A stretch of 64,000 nucleotides of DNA from Sphingomonas lycopersici. Lineage in GTDB: Bacteria > Pseudomonadota > Alphaproteobacteria > Sphingomonadales > Sphingomonadaceae. Where the stretch lies: assembly GCF_026130605.1 (NCBI RefSeq), contig NZ_JANFAU010000001.1, positions 434,001 to 498,000 on the forward strand, in the 5' to 3' direction. A program made the translations under genes and the position numbers. Below, in pieces: positions 8,141 through 16,862 of this stretch. The notes under the pieces were generated by a model, which had not been told where the DNA came from, did no database searches, and saw only the letters and a program-made list of their open reading frames with translations. The number at the start of each line of letters is the position of its first letter. Within the stretch, counting starts at the first letter, position 1.

Positions 8141-10405
8141 TCAGCGCCGCTCGCGCCCCGCGACCGCCGCGGCGTGGAGTTCGTCGAAGCAGCGCCGCTC
8201 CGACAGCGCGGCCATCAGCTCGTCGCGGCTGAGTTTTTCGACCGCGTCGATCTTGCCCAGCAACGCCTCGGCGACCTGCGGCCGCGCGCGCGTCTCGCGG
8301 CGGTGGAGGACATAGAAGCGCGGATCGCGCAGCGCATCGGCGATCACCGTATCGGGGGCGGTGACGTCGGGCAGCAGCCCGCGGAAGCGCGCCTCCCAAT
8401 GCAGCACCGCACGCACCACCGGCGGGGTCTCGATCTCCTCGGGGATCGCGAACAGCCGCCGCGCCGCCACCCCGTCGAACGTCCGGCTGGTGATCGCCGC
8501 GATCCAGATCGCGAAGGTGAAGCCGAGCAGCACCGGCGAGAACCAGATCAGCAGGTCGATCGGCTCGACCAGCCCGCCCGACATTGCCGAGAGCAGCATC
8601 GTCTGGGTCCAGGGCACATGGCTGATCGAATAGATCATCGCCGCGAGGCAGGCCGTGCCGAGCGCGCTGATCCAGCCGAAATGGCGCACGCACATCTCCA
8701 TCGTCAGCGGCTCGTCACCGCGCGCCTGCGTCCCCCAGGCGATGCTCCGCCGCTTCACGAACATCCACAGGAAGCGCGTGATGCAGATCATGATCAGCGG
8801 CGAGAAGAAGAAGGAGAACAAGGTTTCCAGCAGCACCGACAGGACGAGCTTGTCCTTGCCGCCGAACAGGCGCGCGCGATGCTGCGCGATATGGATGCCG
8901 ACCGCGATCAGCCGCGGCATGAACAGGAAGACGAGCGAGGAGATCAGCAGCATCAGCATCGGCATCTGGATCATCTTCAGGCTGCCGAGCCCGAGCAGCC
9001 CGTAATGCAGGAAGTTGAGCATTCCGAATACCGAGATCACCAGGAATGACGCCCATAAGGGCGCGGAGAGATAGCCCATCGATCCGTTGATGAAGGTCTC
9101 GCGGTGGATCGAGCGCAACCCGCGCAGGAAGACGAAGCGCAAATGCTGGAGATTGCCCTGCATCCAGCGCCGCTCGCGGATGATGAAGGCGAGGATATTG
9201 GCGGGCATCTCCTCATAGCTGCCCTTGGTATCGGCGAGAAACCACACTTCGTAGCCGGCGCGCGCGACCAAAGCGGATTCGATGATGTCGTGGCTCATCG
9301 GCTTGCCGCCCCACGGCTTGGGGCCAGAAAGCGTGGGGAGCATCGCGTGGCGGACGAACGGGGCCATGCGGATCATCGCATTATGCCCGATATAGCTCGC
9401 ATTCCCCATATACATGGCCTGCAGCCCGTAAGAGAAAACCGAGCCGTAGAGCCGCGCGCCGAATTGCTGCATCCGCCCGAACAGGCTGGTGCGCAGGATC
9501 GGAGTGGGATTGGTCTGGAGGATACCGATGCGATCGTTGCCGGCCATCATCCGCAACAGATCGACGACCGCGTCGCCGTCCATCACGCTATCGGCGTCCA
9601 TCACCAGCATATAATCGTAATCGCCGCCCCAGCGCCGGCAGAAATCACTGATATTGCCCATTTTCGCATTGGCGTTGCTGAGCCGCCAGCGATAGAAGAA
9701 CCGCCCCTCGGGCAGCGCCTCGCGCAGCCGCTGCACCGCCTCCTCCTCGACGATACGATATGCCGGATCGCGGCTGTCGGAGAGCAGGTAATTGTCGAAA
9801 TGATGCGCGAAGCCGGGATGCTTGGTCGCAATCGATTCCCAGGTCGCGGCGATCCCGGCGGCGACGCGGTCGACATCCTCGTGATAGACTGGATAGACGA
9901 TCGCGACCCGCACGGTCGGCAGCGGATCGCGCGCGCGATGCGCCGGATGCCACGGATTCCCCTTCGGCCCGCGCAGCATATACCAGGTGCCGAGCATCAT
10001 CTTGTAGAAGTTCGCGCACAGGAAGAAGGTCATCGTCCCGTAGACGAGCAGATAGAGCCAGAAGGCGGCTTCCGGCATCTGCTGCGCGCGCAGCATGATC
10101 GCGGAGAGATAGAGGATCGCCCCCGTCGTCGCGATCGTCAGCGCGAGGCTGACCCGCTGGCGATATTCGACCACGCGCTGCCAGCCGCGCTGTTCGCCGC
10201 GCGCGAAGGGCTTGCTGCGCAAATTGCCCTTGAGCGACAGATCGAGCTGCGGAGTCGCGATCGGGCGGCGGCGCGGCGGCGGCTGGAGCGGCGGCGTCCC
10301 GTCGTCGTCGAGCCGGCGGCGCAGCTCCGCCCAATTCCCCACGCCGCCGTCGGGCTGCGCATGAAAGCACAGATGGCGCAGATAGAGTTCGAACGGCGCG
10401 CTCAT
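8141..10405 (-). CDS. opgH: OpgH/MdoH-like glucan glucosyltransferase, membrane protein
   Basis: 754 residues, GT2 family. Two helices near 84-135 precede the cytosolic transferase domain, which has VMDADSV (DAD 270-272), SHDIIESALV near 371 and RERRWMQGN (410-418, the QxxRW-type site). Several C-terminal helices follow. This matches OpgH (MdoH), which polymerises osmoregulated periplasmic glucan from UDP-glucose. It is somewhat shorter than the E. coli protein (847). The ATG directly follows the stop of the upstream lipoprotein gene (TAG then ATG). No opgG is nearby; its operon partners are capsule-type export proteins, so the product may be an exported polysaccharide. The family is firm; the product is inference. 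Confidence 0.88.
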   Translation of the reverse strand: MSAPFELYLRHLCFHAQPDGGVGNWAELRRRLDDDGTPPLQPPPRRRPIATPQLDLSLKGNLRSKPFARGEQRGWQRVVEYRQRVSLALTIATTGAILYLSAIMLRAQQMPEAAFWLYLLVYGTMTFFLCANFYKMMLGTWYMLRGPKGNPWHPAHRARDPLPTVRVAIVYPVYHEDVDRVAAGIAATWESIATKHPGFAHHFDNYLLSDSRDPAYRIVEEEAVQRLREALPEGRFFYRWRLSNANAKMGNISDFCRRWGGDYDYMLVMDADSVMDGDAVVDLLRMMAGNDRIGILQTNPTPILRTSLFGRMQQFGARLYGSVFSYGLQAMYMGNASYIGHNAMIRMAPFVRHAMLPTLSGPKPWGGKPMSHDIIESALVARAGYEVWFLADTKGSYEEMPANILAFIIRERRWMQGNLQHLRFVFLRGLRSIHRETFINGSMGYLSAPLWASFLVISVFGMLNFLHYGLLGLGSLKMIQMPMLMLLISSLVFLFMPRLIAVGIHIAQHRARLFGGKDKLVLSVLLETLFSFFFSPLIMICITRFLWMFVKRRSIAWGTQARGDEPLTMEMCVRHFGWISALGTACLAAMIYSISHVPWTQTMLLSAMSGGLVEPIDLLIWFSPVLLGFTFAIWIAAITSRTFDGVAARRLFAIPEEIETPPVVRAVLHWEARFRGLLPDVTAPDTVIADALRDPRFYVLHRRETRARPQVAEALLGKIDAVEKLSRDELMAALSERRCFDELHAAAVAGRERR

Positions 10406-11518
10406 CTAGCGCAGCACCTGCACCGGGAGCGTCACCTGGAACAGCAGCCCGACGACCTTCTGGATCGAGACAATCGGCGCCTCCGCGACATAGACGACAT
10501 CGCCGGTTTCGAGCGGGAATTGATCCGCCGCGATCAGCCCGTCGCCACGCTTCCATGCGAATTCGTACAGCACCGGCTTCGCCGCCGCGCGCCGCCGCAG
10601 CACGAACACCGCGTGATCATTGGCGAGATTATTGTCGAGCCCGTTGGCCTCCGCCACCGCCTCGGCCAGCACCGGTTGCCGCGCGAAGCCGAGCACGCCG
10701 TTCTTGCGCGTGCTGCCGAGCACGGTCACCTCGACCATCGGCGCCTTGCGCACGATCACCCGGTCGCCCGGCCGAAGCGCGATGCGCTGCTCGAACGCCG
10801 CGGCGATCGGCACCTCGACCGGCGCGGCATCGCCGCGCACCACCGAGACGCGCACCGCAGCACGCGTCGCGGAAAGATCGCCCGCGCCGAGCGTCGCATT
10901 GCCGTCGCCGAGCGATTGGGTGATCGCCTGCGCCAGCGTCAGCCCGCCCGGGCTCCACGCGACGCGGCTGGGATGCCCGATCGCGCCGGTCACGAGGATG
11001 TCGTTCTGCGGCGAGGCGGCAAGCCGCACCGTCGCGCTCGGCTTTTGCAGCACGCGCTGGCTGGCATAGCGTTGCGCGATCGCGTGCTGCGCCTGTTCCA
11101 GCGTATAGCCCGCCAGCGCCAGCCGCCCGGCATAAGGCAGCAGCACCGCGCCGTCGTCGGCGACGGTGAAGCTGCCGAGCGGGGTCGCCCCCGGCCCGCC
11201 GCCGAACGGCGCACCGCCGCCCGGGAGCGCGGCATAGCTCCACATCGTCACGTCGATCACGTCGCCCGGCGCGAAGCGGAACGGCGCACGCTCGGGCGCC
11301 GCGCTCAGGCGGCCGAGCGCCTCCGCCAGCGCACGCTCGCGATCCGCAGCGGCGGCGGCCTGCGCCGCGGCGGCCTGCTCTGGGGTGACCGCGACGATCT
11401 CGACCTCGGGGGTCTTGCGGATCGTATGGGCCGACGGCCCGCCGCCAGCGAGCGTGCTGCAGGCGGCGAGGCTGAGCGACAGCGCGGCGAGCCCCGCGGT
11501 GCGGAACGGCGCGCTCAT
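10406..11518 (-). CDS. polysaccharide export outer-membrane lipoprotein (Wza/KpsD-like)
   Basis: 370 residues. The signal peptide ends in a lipobox (SLSLAACS), so it is a lipoprotein. A Poly_export/SLBB arrangement follows: FAPGDVIDVTMWSYAA begins the PES domain near 95, and SLBB-like beta-grasp repeats (ILVTGAIGHPSRVAW; VEVTVLGSTRKNGVLG) lie near 200 and 275. It probably forms the outer-membrane channel for a secreted glycan. The start at ATG 11518 overlaps the upstream stop (ATGA), and its own stop abuts opgH, so all three genes are translationally coupled. A longer frame from 11569 is rejected because it puts residues before the signal peptide. Confidence 0.85.
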   Translation of the reverse strand: MSAPFRTAGLAALSLSLAACSTLAGGGPSAHTIRKTPEVEIVAVTPEQAAAAQAAAAADRERALAEALGRLSAAPERAPFRFAPGDVIDVTMWSYAALPGGGAPFGGGPGATPLGSFTVADDGAVLLPYAGRLALAGYTLEQAQHAIAQRYASQRVLQKPSATVRLAASPQNDILVTGAIGHPSRVAWSPGGLTLAQAITQSLGDGNATLGAGDLSATRAAVRVSVVRGDAAPVEVPIAAAFEQRIALRPGDRVIVRKAPMVEVTVLGSTRKNGVLGFARQPVLAEAVAEANGLDNNLANDHAVFVLRRRAAAKPVLYEFAWKRGDGLIAADQFPLETGDVVYVAEAPIVSIQKVVGLLFQVTLPVQVLR

Positions 11519-12693
11519 CGCAGCAAGGCCCACAGCAGGAGGCTGGCGAGCAACGTCCCCGCGATCCACGCCAGCCGATACGGCTTCTCCGGCGTGCGCG
11601 GCTCGGACGGGTTGCTGATGACGTTGAGATAATAACGGTTCTGCTCGGCGCTCGCCTGCGCCTGCTGCAGCGCCTGATTGGCCTGCCCGAGCAAGGTGAT
11701 GTTGGTATCGCGGCTGACCAGCAGTTTTTCGTAGCGCGACGAGCTGCGCGCCATTTCCGGGAAGCTGCGCGCGGTCGACGCGAGATCGCCGCGCACCGAT
11801 TGCGTCGCGGTGTCGAGATTGTCCGCCTGCGGGTTGTTGGGGGTCGCGCGCGCGATCGCGTCGCGCTGCGACTTGAGCTCGGCCGCCTTGAGCGCGAGGC
11901 TGTTCATCAGCTCGAGGTTGGATTGATAGAGCTGCTTGGGATCATAGGTCCCCGTCTGGTTGCGGAATTGCGCGAGCGCGGCGAGATCGCGCTGGAGCGC
12001 GGCTTCGATCGCCTGTTTGCGCTGCGCCGCGCTGCGCACGACATCGCCTTGCTGCTGCGCGTTCATCGCGTCCATATGCGCGATCGCCTGGGCGAGCAAT
12101 TGCCGCGCGAGGCCGTTGGCATAGCCGGGGTCATAGGCATTGACGTTGACGGTGACGATGCCGCTCTTCTGCTCGATATCGACATCGACCTGCTTCTGGA
12201 AATAGCGCCACAAAGCAAGATCGCTCGTCCGGAACATCGTCGCGACCCCGCCGAAGCGGCTCACCGGATCGGCGAGGCTGAAATTGTCGGCGAGCTTCAT
12301 CGATTTCTCGACGCGGCGAAACGCATCCCACGACCGGAAATATTCGCGCAGGATATAGCCGCCCTGTTCGGAGCTGTCGCCCGACGCGCCCGACAGGAGC
12401 GACGACAGGCTCGGCCCGTTCTGCTTCGGGTTGAGCACGATCAGCGTCGCGGTGGAGGTATAGACCGGCGTGGCGATCAGCCCGAAATAGACCAGCGCCA
12501 GGATATTGGGCACCAGCACCACCGCGATGAACAGGGGCCGGCGCAGCAGCCGCGCGAGCCACGACGGCGCCTTGGGCGCCTCGGGCTCGGCCGCGGCCTC
12601 GGCGCTGGCGCGTCGGTTCGGAAAGGGCAGCGGCTCGCGCTCGGCGGGCGCGCGCTCTTCTCGCATCCGTTTCACGTCGACTTGGGAATTCAC
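11515..12693 (-). CDS. capsule polysaccharide inner-membrane protein (KpsE/Wzz-like)
   Basis: 392 residues with the polysaccharide co-polymerase layout: a charged, Pro/Ala-rich cytosolic N-terminus, TM1 near 53-75 (FIAVVLVPNILALVYFGLIA), a long periplasmic region with coiled-coil-prone stretches (residues 190-345), and TM2 at the C-terminus (WIAGTLLASLLLWALL). It probably bridges the inner-membrane machinery to the export lipoprotein encoded next. GTG 12693 is preceded by AGGAG about 10 bases upstream. First gene of the operon. No cytoplasmic tyrosine-kinase domain and no KpsMT transporter genes are in the window. Confidence 0.83.
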   Translation of the reverse strand: MNSQVDVKRMREERAPAEREPLPFPNRRASAEAAAEPEAPKAPSWLARLLRRPLFIAVVLVPNILALVYFGLIATPVYTSTATLIVLNPKQNGPSLSSLLSGASGDSSEQGGYILREYFRSWDAFRRVEKSMKLADNFSLADPVSRFGGVATMFRTSDLALWRYFQKQVDVDIEQKSGIVTVNVNAYDPGYANGLARQLLAQAIAHMDAMNAQQQGDVVRSAAQRKQAIEAALQRDLAALAQFRNQTGTYDPKQLYQSNLELMNSLALKAAELKSQRDAIARATPNNPQADNLDTATQSVRGDLASTARSFPEMARSSSRYEKLLVSRDTNITLLGQANQALQQAQASAEQNRYYLNVISNPSEPRTPEKPYRLAWIAGTLLASLLLWALLR

Positions 12694-12754
12694 GGGGCGG
12701 TTTCTCCTGATCGTCCGCCCTCAAGACGGAGCCGATCCGAAGCCGCCTTGATCG

Positions 12755-15145
12755 TCAGAACGAAAAATCGACCCCCAGCCGGAAGGTGCGCGGGCGCAGC
12801 GGGGTGATCTGCGACCGCCCGGTGACGAACGGCGTGCCCAATGCGAAGCGATTGCCGATGCTGTCCGACAGGTTGGTCGCGCCCAGCACCAATCCGAGCC
12901 GCGGCGTCCCGACGCGCATCGTCAGCGCGCTATCGGCATAATCGCCCTGTTCGCCGCCGAGCACCGGGCCGACCCCGATCCGCGACGGCCCGATATAACG
13001 CGCCCAGCCCGCGATGCGCAGCGTCAGATCGTCGCGCAGCGGATGCTGCCAGTCGAACCCGGCACGCGCGGTGAAGCGTGCGACATTGGGGATGCGATCG
13101 ATCCCGTCCATATCGGGCCGCGGGGCCGCCGCGGCGAGGAAGGCGCGATAGGCGACGCTCGGCTGCGTGACCCTGCCGTCGTTGAACGCGAACGAGGCAT
13201 CGAGCCGAAGCGCGCGGACCGGGCGCCAGCCGGCCGAGGCCGCGACCGACCAGATCCGCCCGTCGCCGATATTGTCGGTCGAGGGGAGCCCGGCGCTGTC
13301 GAGAAAATCCGCCTGAATGTCGTGCCAGTCGGTATGCGACACGCCCAGCGAGACATCGAATGCGTCGTGCCGCGGATCGCCGTAGCGCAACCCGCCCTCG
13401 ACCGTCTCGACCCGATCGCCCGCGAAGCGGCGGACGAAATCGCCGTCGAGCGTCAGCCCGCCCGGGCGCATCCCCTGCTGATAGCGGGCATAGAAAGACA
13501 GTTTCGCCGTCGCCTTGGCGAGCAGCGAGAAGGACGGCAGCATCTTGGTCTCGTCATGATCCGCGACGATCGCGGCACGCGCCAGAAGATCCACCGCATT
13601 GAAGACGGGGACCGGGTCGTGCGCCTCGCCCGACAGCATGGCGCGCGACACCCGCGCGCCCGCGGTGGCGATCAGCCACGGCACCGGGCGATAGCTCGCC
13701 TCGCCGTAGAAGGTGAATTCGCTGACGCGATTCTCCACCCCGGTCACCGGCTCGAGCCGGTCGGGCGCGCCGAGCGACCGCGTCAGCAACGTGCGGTTAT
13801 GGACATAGCTCGCCCCGATCAGCCAGCCGAACCGGTCGTCCAGCGGCTGCCACAGCCGCGTCTCGTTGCTGATCAGCTCGGTATGATTATGCTGGCGGAA
13901 AACCGTCGCGGCGCCCCCCGGCGGGGTCGCGTCGTAACGCTCGTCGAGCGTCTGCGCGATCCCCGCGGTGGTCGAGCGGAAGCGTACTTCGCCGAAATCG
14001 CGCGACAGGATGAATTCGCCCATCGCATAGCTCGCGTCGAACCCCTCGGCGACCGCGCTGTTGCGCACCAGCCGCGGCGCGCCGGCATCGGTATATTGGC
14101 TGTCGTCGCCCTCGGTGCGCTGATAGACCCCGCCGAGTTCCGCGCGCCAGCCGCCGCCGAGATCGACGCGCAGCACGCCGCGCCCGCCGGCGGTGGTGGT
14201 GCGGTTGATGTCCTCGCGCCGGCGCAGCGGATTATCGATATAGCCGCCGTCGCTGATGCCATAGCCGACGAGGCGCAGCGCGGCGCGATCGCCGAGCACG
14301 GGAAGGTTGAGCGTCCCCGCGATATCGCCGCTCGGCGCGCCGTGCTGGGTCGCCGAAACCCCCGCGGCGACCGACCCCGAGGTCGCGCCGAATGCGGGCT
14401 CGTTAGGAACGATGCGGATGATCCCGCCGAGCGACCCCGCGCCGTAGAGCGTGCCCTGCGGCCCCTCCAGCACCTCCACCGATTGCACGTCGTAGAGTTT
14501 GAGATCGGGATCGGGCGCATTGTAGGTCAGCCGGATGTCGCCGAAATACTGGCCGACCGTCGCCTGGGTCGGGCCGGTGAAGCTCGAATCCGCGATCCCG
14601 CGGATGAACAATTTGTTGCGCCCGTCGCCGAGATAGGTCGACGAAATGCTGGCCAGCCGGGAAAGCACCGCATCGGTGCCCCCCACCCCGCCGAAATTGA
14701 TATCACTGCCCTCGACCACCGACACGCTGCCGGCATAATCGCCGAGCCGCATGTCGCGCTTGGAGGCGACGACGACGACCGTATCGCCCTCGCCGGGCTG
14801 GTCGACGGGCGGCGGCGCTGGGCGTGGCCTCGGCCGCGGCGCTGGTCTGGCGCGCGCCGGACGGATGCGCCAGACGCCGGGCTCGATCGCCACCGCTTCC
14901 ACCTTGTCCCCCAGCATGTGCCGCACCGCTTCGGGCACCGAATAGACGCCCTTCACCGCGCGGACGCGGCGCTGCCAGATGCTCGCGTCATCGACGCTGA
15001 CGCTGACCTTCGCCTGCCGCCCGAGCACGCCCAGCACCTCACCCAGCCGCCCGGCGGGAAGGTCGAGCGGATAGCCTTGCCCCGCCAGCGCCGGGGACGC
15101 GGGGACGAGCGCGAGCAACAGCAAGGGCGCGACGCGACGGATCAC
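12755..15145 (-). CDS. TonB-dependent receptor with STN signalling domain (cassette 1)
   Basis: 796 residues. A signal peptide (VAPLLLLALVPASPALA) is followed by a secretin/TonB N-terminal (STN) domain (~20-95), a Pro/Arg-rich linker, a plug (GQYFGDIRLTYNAPDPDL; LEGPQGTLYGAGSLGG) and a beta-barrel ending in Phe (TFRLGVDFSF). STN domains touch a FecR-type anti-sigma protein, which fits the fecR and sigma genes just upstream. The start is GTG 15145, overlapping the fecR stop (GTGA); a longer upstream frame runs antisense-like inside fecR and is rejected. Shares long identical motifs with the receptor at 35057. Ligand unknown. Confidence 0.92.
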   Translation of the reverse strand: MIRRVAPLLLLALVPASPALAGQGYPLDLPAGRLGEVLGVLGRQAKVSVSVDDASIWQRRVRAVKGVYSVPEAVRHMLGDKVEAVAIEPGVWRIRPARARPAPRPRPRPAPPPVDQPGEGDTVVVVASKRDMRLGDYAGSVSVVEGSDINFGGVGGTDAVLSRLASISSTYLGDGRNKLFIRGIADSSFTGPTQATVGQYFGDIRLTYNAPDPDLKLYDVQSVEVLEGPQGTLYGAGSLGGIIRIVPNEPAFGATSGSVAAGVSATQHGAPSGDIAGTLNLPVLGDRAALRLVGYGISDGGYIDNPLRRREDINRTTTAGGRGVLRVDLGGGWRAELGGVYQRTEGDDSQYTDAGAPRLVRNSAVAEGFDASYAMGEFILSRDFGEVRFRSTTAGIAQTLDERYDATPPGGAATVFRQHNHTELISNETRLWQPLDDRFGWLIGASYVHNRTLLTRSLGAPDRLEPVTGVENRVSEFTFYGEASYRPVPWLIATAGARVSRAMLSGEAHDPVPVFNAVDLLARAAIVADHDETKMLPSFSLLAKATAKLSFYARYQQGMRPGGLTLDGDFVRRFAGDRVETVEGGLRYGDPRHDAFDVSLGVSHTDWHDIQADFLDSAGLPSTDNIGDGRIWSVAASAGWRPVRALRLDASFAFNDGRVTQPSVAYRAFLAAAAPRPDMDGIDRIPNVARFTARAGFDWQHPLRDDLTLRIAGWARYIGPSRIGVGPVLGGEQGDYADSALTMRVGTPRLGLVLGATNLSDSIGNRFALGTPFVTGRSQITPLRPRTFRLGVDFSF

Positions 15146-16101
15146 GGCGATGCGGCAAGCCTCCAGCCCGCGCCGTCGCGGATCGCGCGCAACCCGGTCA
15201 GCGCGGCGAAGCGCGGCATGACCCGCGCCGCGCCACCGTCGAGCCGCACCGTCGCGCGCACCGGCCGATGCGCCAGCGCGGCGTCGACCGCGACCGCGGT
15301 GCCCAGGGTCCGCGACAGGTCCGCCGCCGCCTCGGCGAGCGACACGCCGTCGAACGAAAGCTGCCCCTGCGCCCAGCCGCCGACCGTATCGGGCGCGACA
15401 TCCGCCAGCTCGACCTGCGACGATCCGTCGGCGACGCGCAGCGACCGCCCGGCGTTCAGGCGGACCGAATTGCCGTCGCGCTGCCAGTCGACCGCGCCCT
15501 CCGATACCGCGATCCGCGTTTCGCGCGCGTCGCGCACGATATCGAAGCGCGTGCCGACATCGACCACGCTCGCCCCGCCGACCGCGACGCGAAACGGATG
15601 CGCCTCGTCGTGTCGGACGGTGAAGGTCGCCTGACCGTGGACCAGGGTGAGGCTGCGCGCATCGTCGCCGCTCGCTTCGAGCCGGGTGGCGCCGTTGAGG
15701 ATCGCGCTGCTGCCGTCCGCCAGCGCGACCGTGCGATGCGCGCCCGCCGCGGTTTCGTACACCAGCGGCGCCGACGGCCGCATCTGCCGCTCGACCGCGA
15801 CGGTGCCGACCACCGCCGCCGCCAGCGCCGCCGCGGCGGGGATCGTCCAGCGACGCCACGCCGGGCGCGCAACCGGCGCCGGGGCCGGATCGGGCAACGG
15901 GCGGGCCTTCGGCTCGGCGGCGAGCAGCGCGACCATCTCGGCCTCCGCCGCGCTCGCCGCATGATAGGCCGCGGCATGCGCCGGATCGGCCGACAGCCAG
16001 CGTTCGAACCCTTCCCAGTCGTCGAACGCAGGGTCGCCGACGCGCACTGCCCAGGCAATCGCTTCGTCCGTCATCGGATCGGGTTCAATCGGGTTCGTCA
16101 T
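15142..16101 (-). CDS. FecR-type anti-sigma/sigma regulator (cassette 1)
   Basis: 319 residues. The cytosolic N-terminus has the DUF4880-like pattern (DEAIAWAVRVGDP; FERWLSADPAHAAAYHAA), then one membrane helix (~87-104), then the periplasmic FecR domain (GSSAILNGATRLEA; DVGTRFDIV) and a C-terminal STN-like segment. FecR proteins pass the receptor's ligand signal to the partner sigma factor. It sits 30 bases after the sigma gene and overlaps the receptor gene start by 4 bases. Order sigma-fecR-receptor is the usual one. Confidence 0.92.
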   Translation of the reverse strand: MTNPIEPDPMTDEAIAWAVRVGDPAFDDWEGFERWLSADPAHAAAYHAASAAEAEMVALLAAEPKARPLPDPAPAPVARPAWRRWTIPAAAALAAAVVGTVAVERQMRPSAPLVYETAAGAHRTVALADGSSAILNGATRLEASGDDARSLTLVHGQATFTVRHDEAHPFRVAVGGASVVDVGTRFDIVRDARETRIAVSEGAVDWQRDGNSVRLNAGRSLRVADGSSQVELADVAPDTVGGWAQGQLSFDGVSLAEAAADLSRTLGTAVAVDAALAHRPVRATVRLDGGAARVMPRFAALTGLRAIRDGAGWRLAASP

Positions 16102-16131
16102 GTTTCCGCCCCTAAGACGGAGACTATCGCC

Positions 16132-16644
16132 TCAACCCTCATCCCATGTGCTCCTGAGCTTCACCAGCGCGCTCGTCGCCTTGCGCAGGTCGCTTTCGAC
16201 GGTGCTGATGCTCACCCCCAGTTCCTCCGCGATCTGTCGCTGCGGCACCCCGTCGAGCCGGTGGCGGCGGAAGGTCTGCTCGACGCGCGGGCCAAGCGCG
16301 GCGAGCGTCGCCTGCACCTGCGTCAGCGTCTCGCGCGCGATCAGCACGCGCTCCCCCGCCGGCTCGTCCGAGCGGCCGGGCGCGGTCGCGCCGGTGGCAT
16401 CGCTCCAGTCGCGCTCGCGGATCGCCGCCTGCCGCTGCGACCGGTGGCGATCGAGCATCAGATTGTTGGCGACGCGATACAGATAGGCCAGCGGCTGCGC
16501 GATCGGCCCCGCCTGCGCGCGCGCCGCGCGCAGCCACACTTCCTGCAGCAGATCCTCCGCCGCTTCGCCGGCGCCGTGGCTCTGGAGAAAGCGGAGCAAT
16601 TGCGCGCGATGCTGGAGGAAGACACCTTCGAGGCCCGTCGCCAT
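16132..16644 (-). CDS. ECF RNA polymerase sigma factor, FecI-like (cassette 1)
   Basis: 170 residues. Region 2 (EAAEDLLQEVWLRAARAQ, PLAYLYRVANNLMLDRHR) and region 4 (EQTFRRHRLDGVPQRQIAEE, LGVSISTVESDL) are both present; no other domain. This is the FecI-like ECF type paired with FecR. ATG 16644 (MATGLEG) is chosen; the frame runs 51 codons further upstream, but that part has no sigma homology and runs towards the divergent pit promoter. It probably drives the fecR/receptor operon and perhaps itself. Confidence 0.9.
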   Translation of the reverse strand: MATGLEGVFLQHRAQLLRFLQSHGAGEAAEDLLQEVWLRAARAQAGPIAQPLAYLYRVANNLMLDRHRSQRQAAIRERDWSDATGATAPGRSDEPAGERVLIARETLTQVQATLAALGPRVEQTFRRHRLDGVPQRQIAEELGVSISTVESDLRKATSALVKLRSTWDEG

Positions 16645-16800
16645 CCTGTCAGTCCTGCGTGCTCGTTGATGGCCTGAGAAGCGGGGTGGATAGTGTTCGC
16701 GAGGCTCGTCGCATAGGCATCCTCGCGGTGGCCCGCAAGCGGCGCGCACCGTATCAGCCTGGGACAGAAGGCCAATCCGCGCCCGCGCGAAATGCACGCA

Positions 16801-16818
16801 CCGTCACATCATTGTCAT
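16801..16818 (+). promoter_or_regulatory. PHO-box-like PhoB site upstream of pit
   Basis: CCGTCACATCATTGTCAT reads as two 7-bp half-sites, CCGTCAC and TTGTCAT, separated by 4 bases, the geometry of the PHO box (CTGTCAT-N4-CTGTCAT). Each half differs from consensus at one or two positions. It ends 44 bases before the pit start codon, a fitting place for PhoB activation. No PhoB gene is in the window. Confidence 0.5.
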
Positions 16819-16862
16819 GCCCCACGCCTAGCTGGGACGGCGAATTAGTTGGAGCAGCGGTG

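Noticed and set aside
9104-11632. 842-residue open frame on the plus strand across opgH and the export lipoprotein
   Set aside because: His/Arg/Asp-rich shadow with no recognisable motif; both genes on the other strand are clear.
13043-15634. 863-residue open frame antisense to the cassette-1 receptor and fecR
   Set aside because: Shadow translation; receptor motifs on the minus strand are unmistakable.
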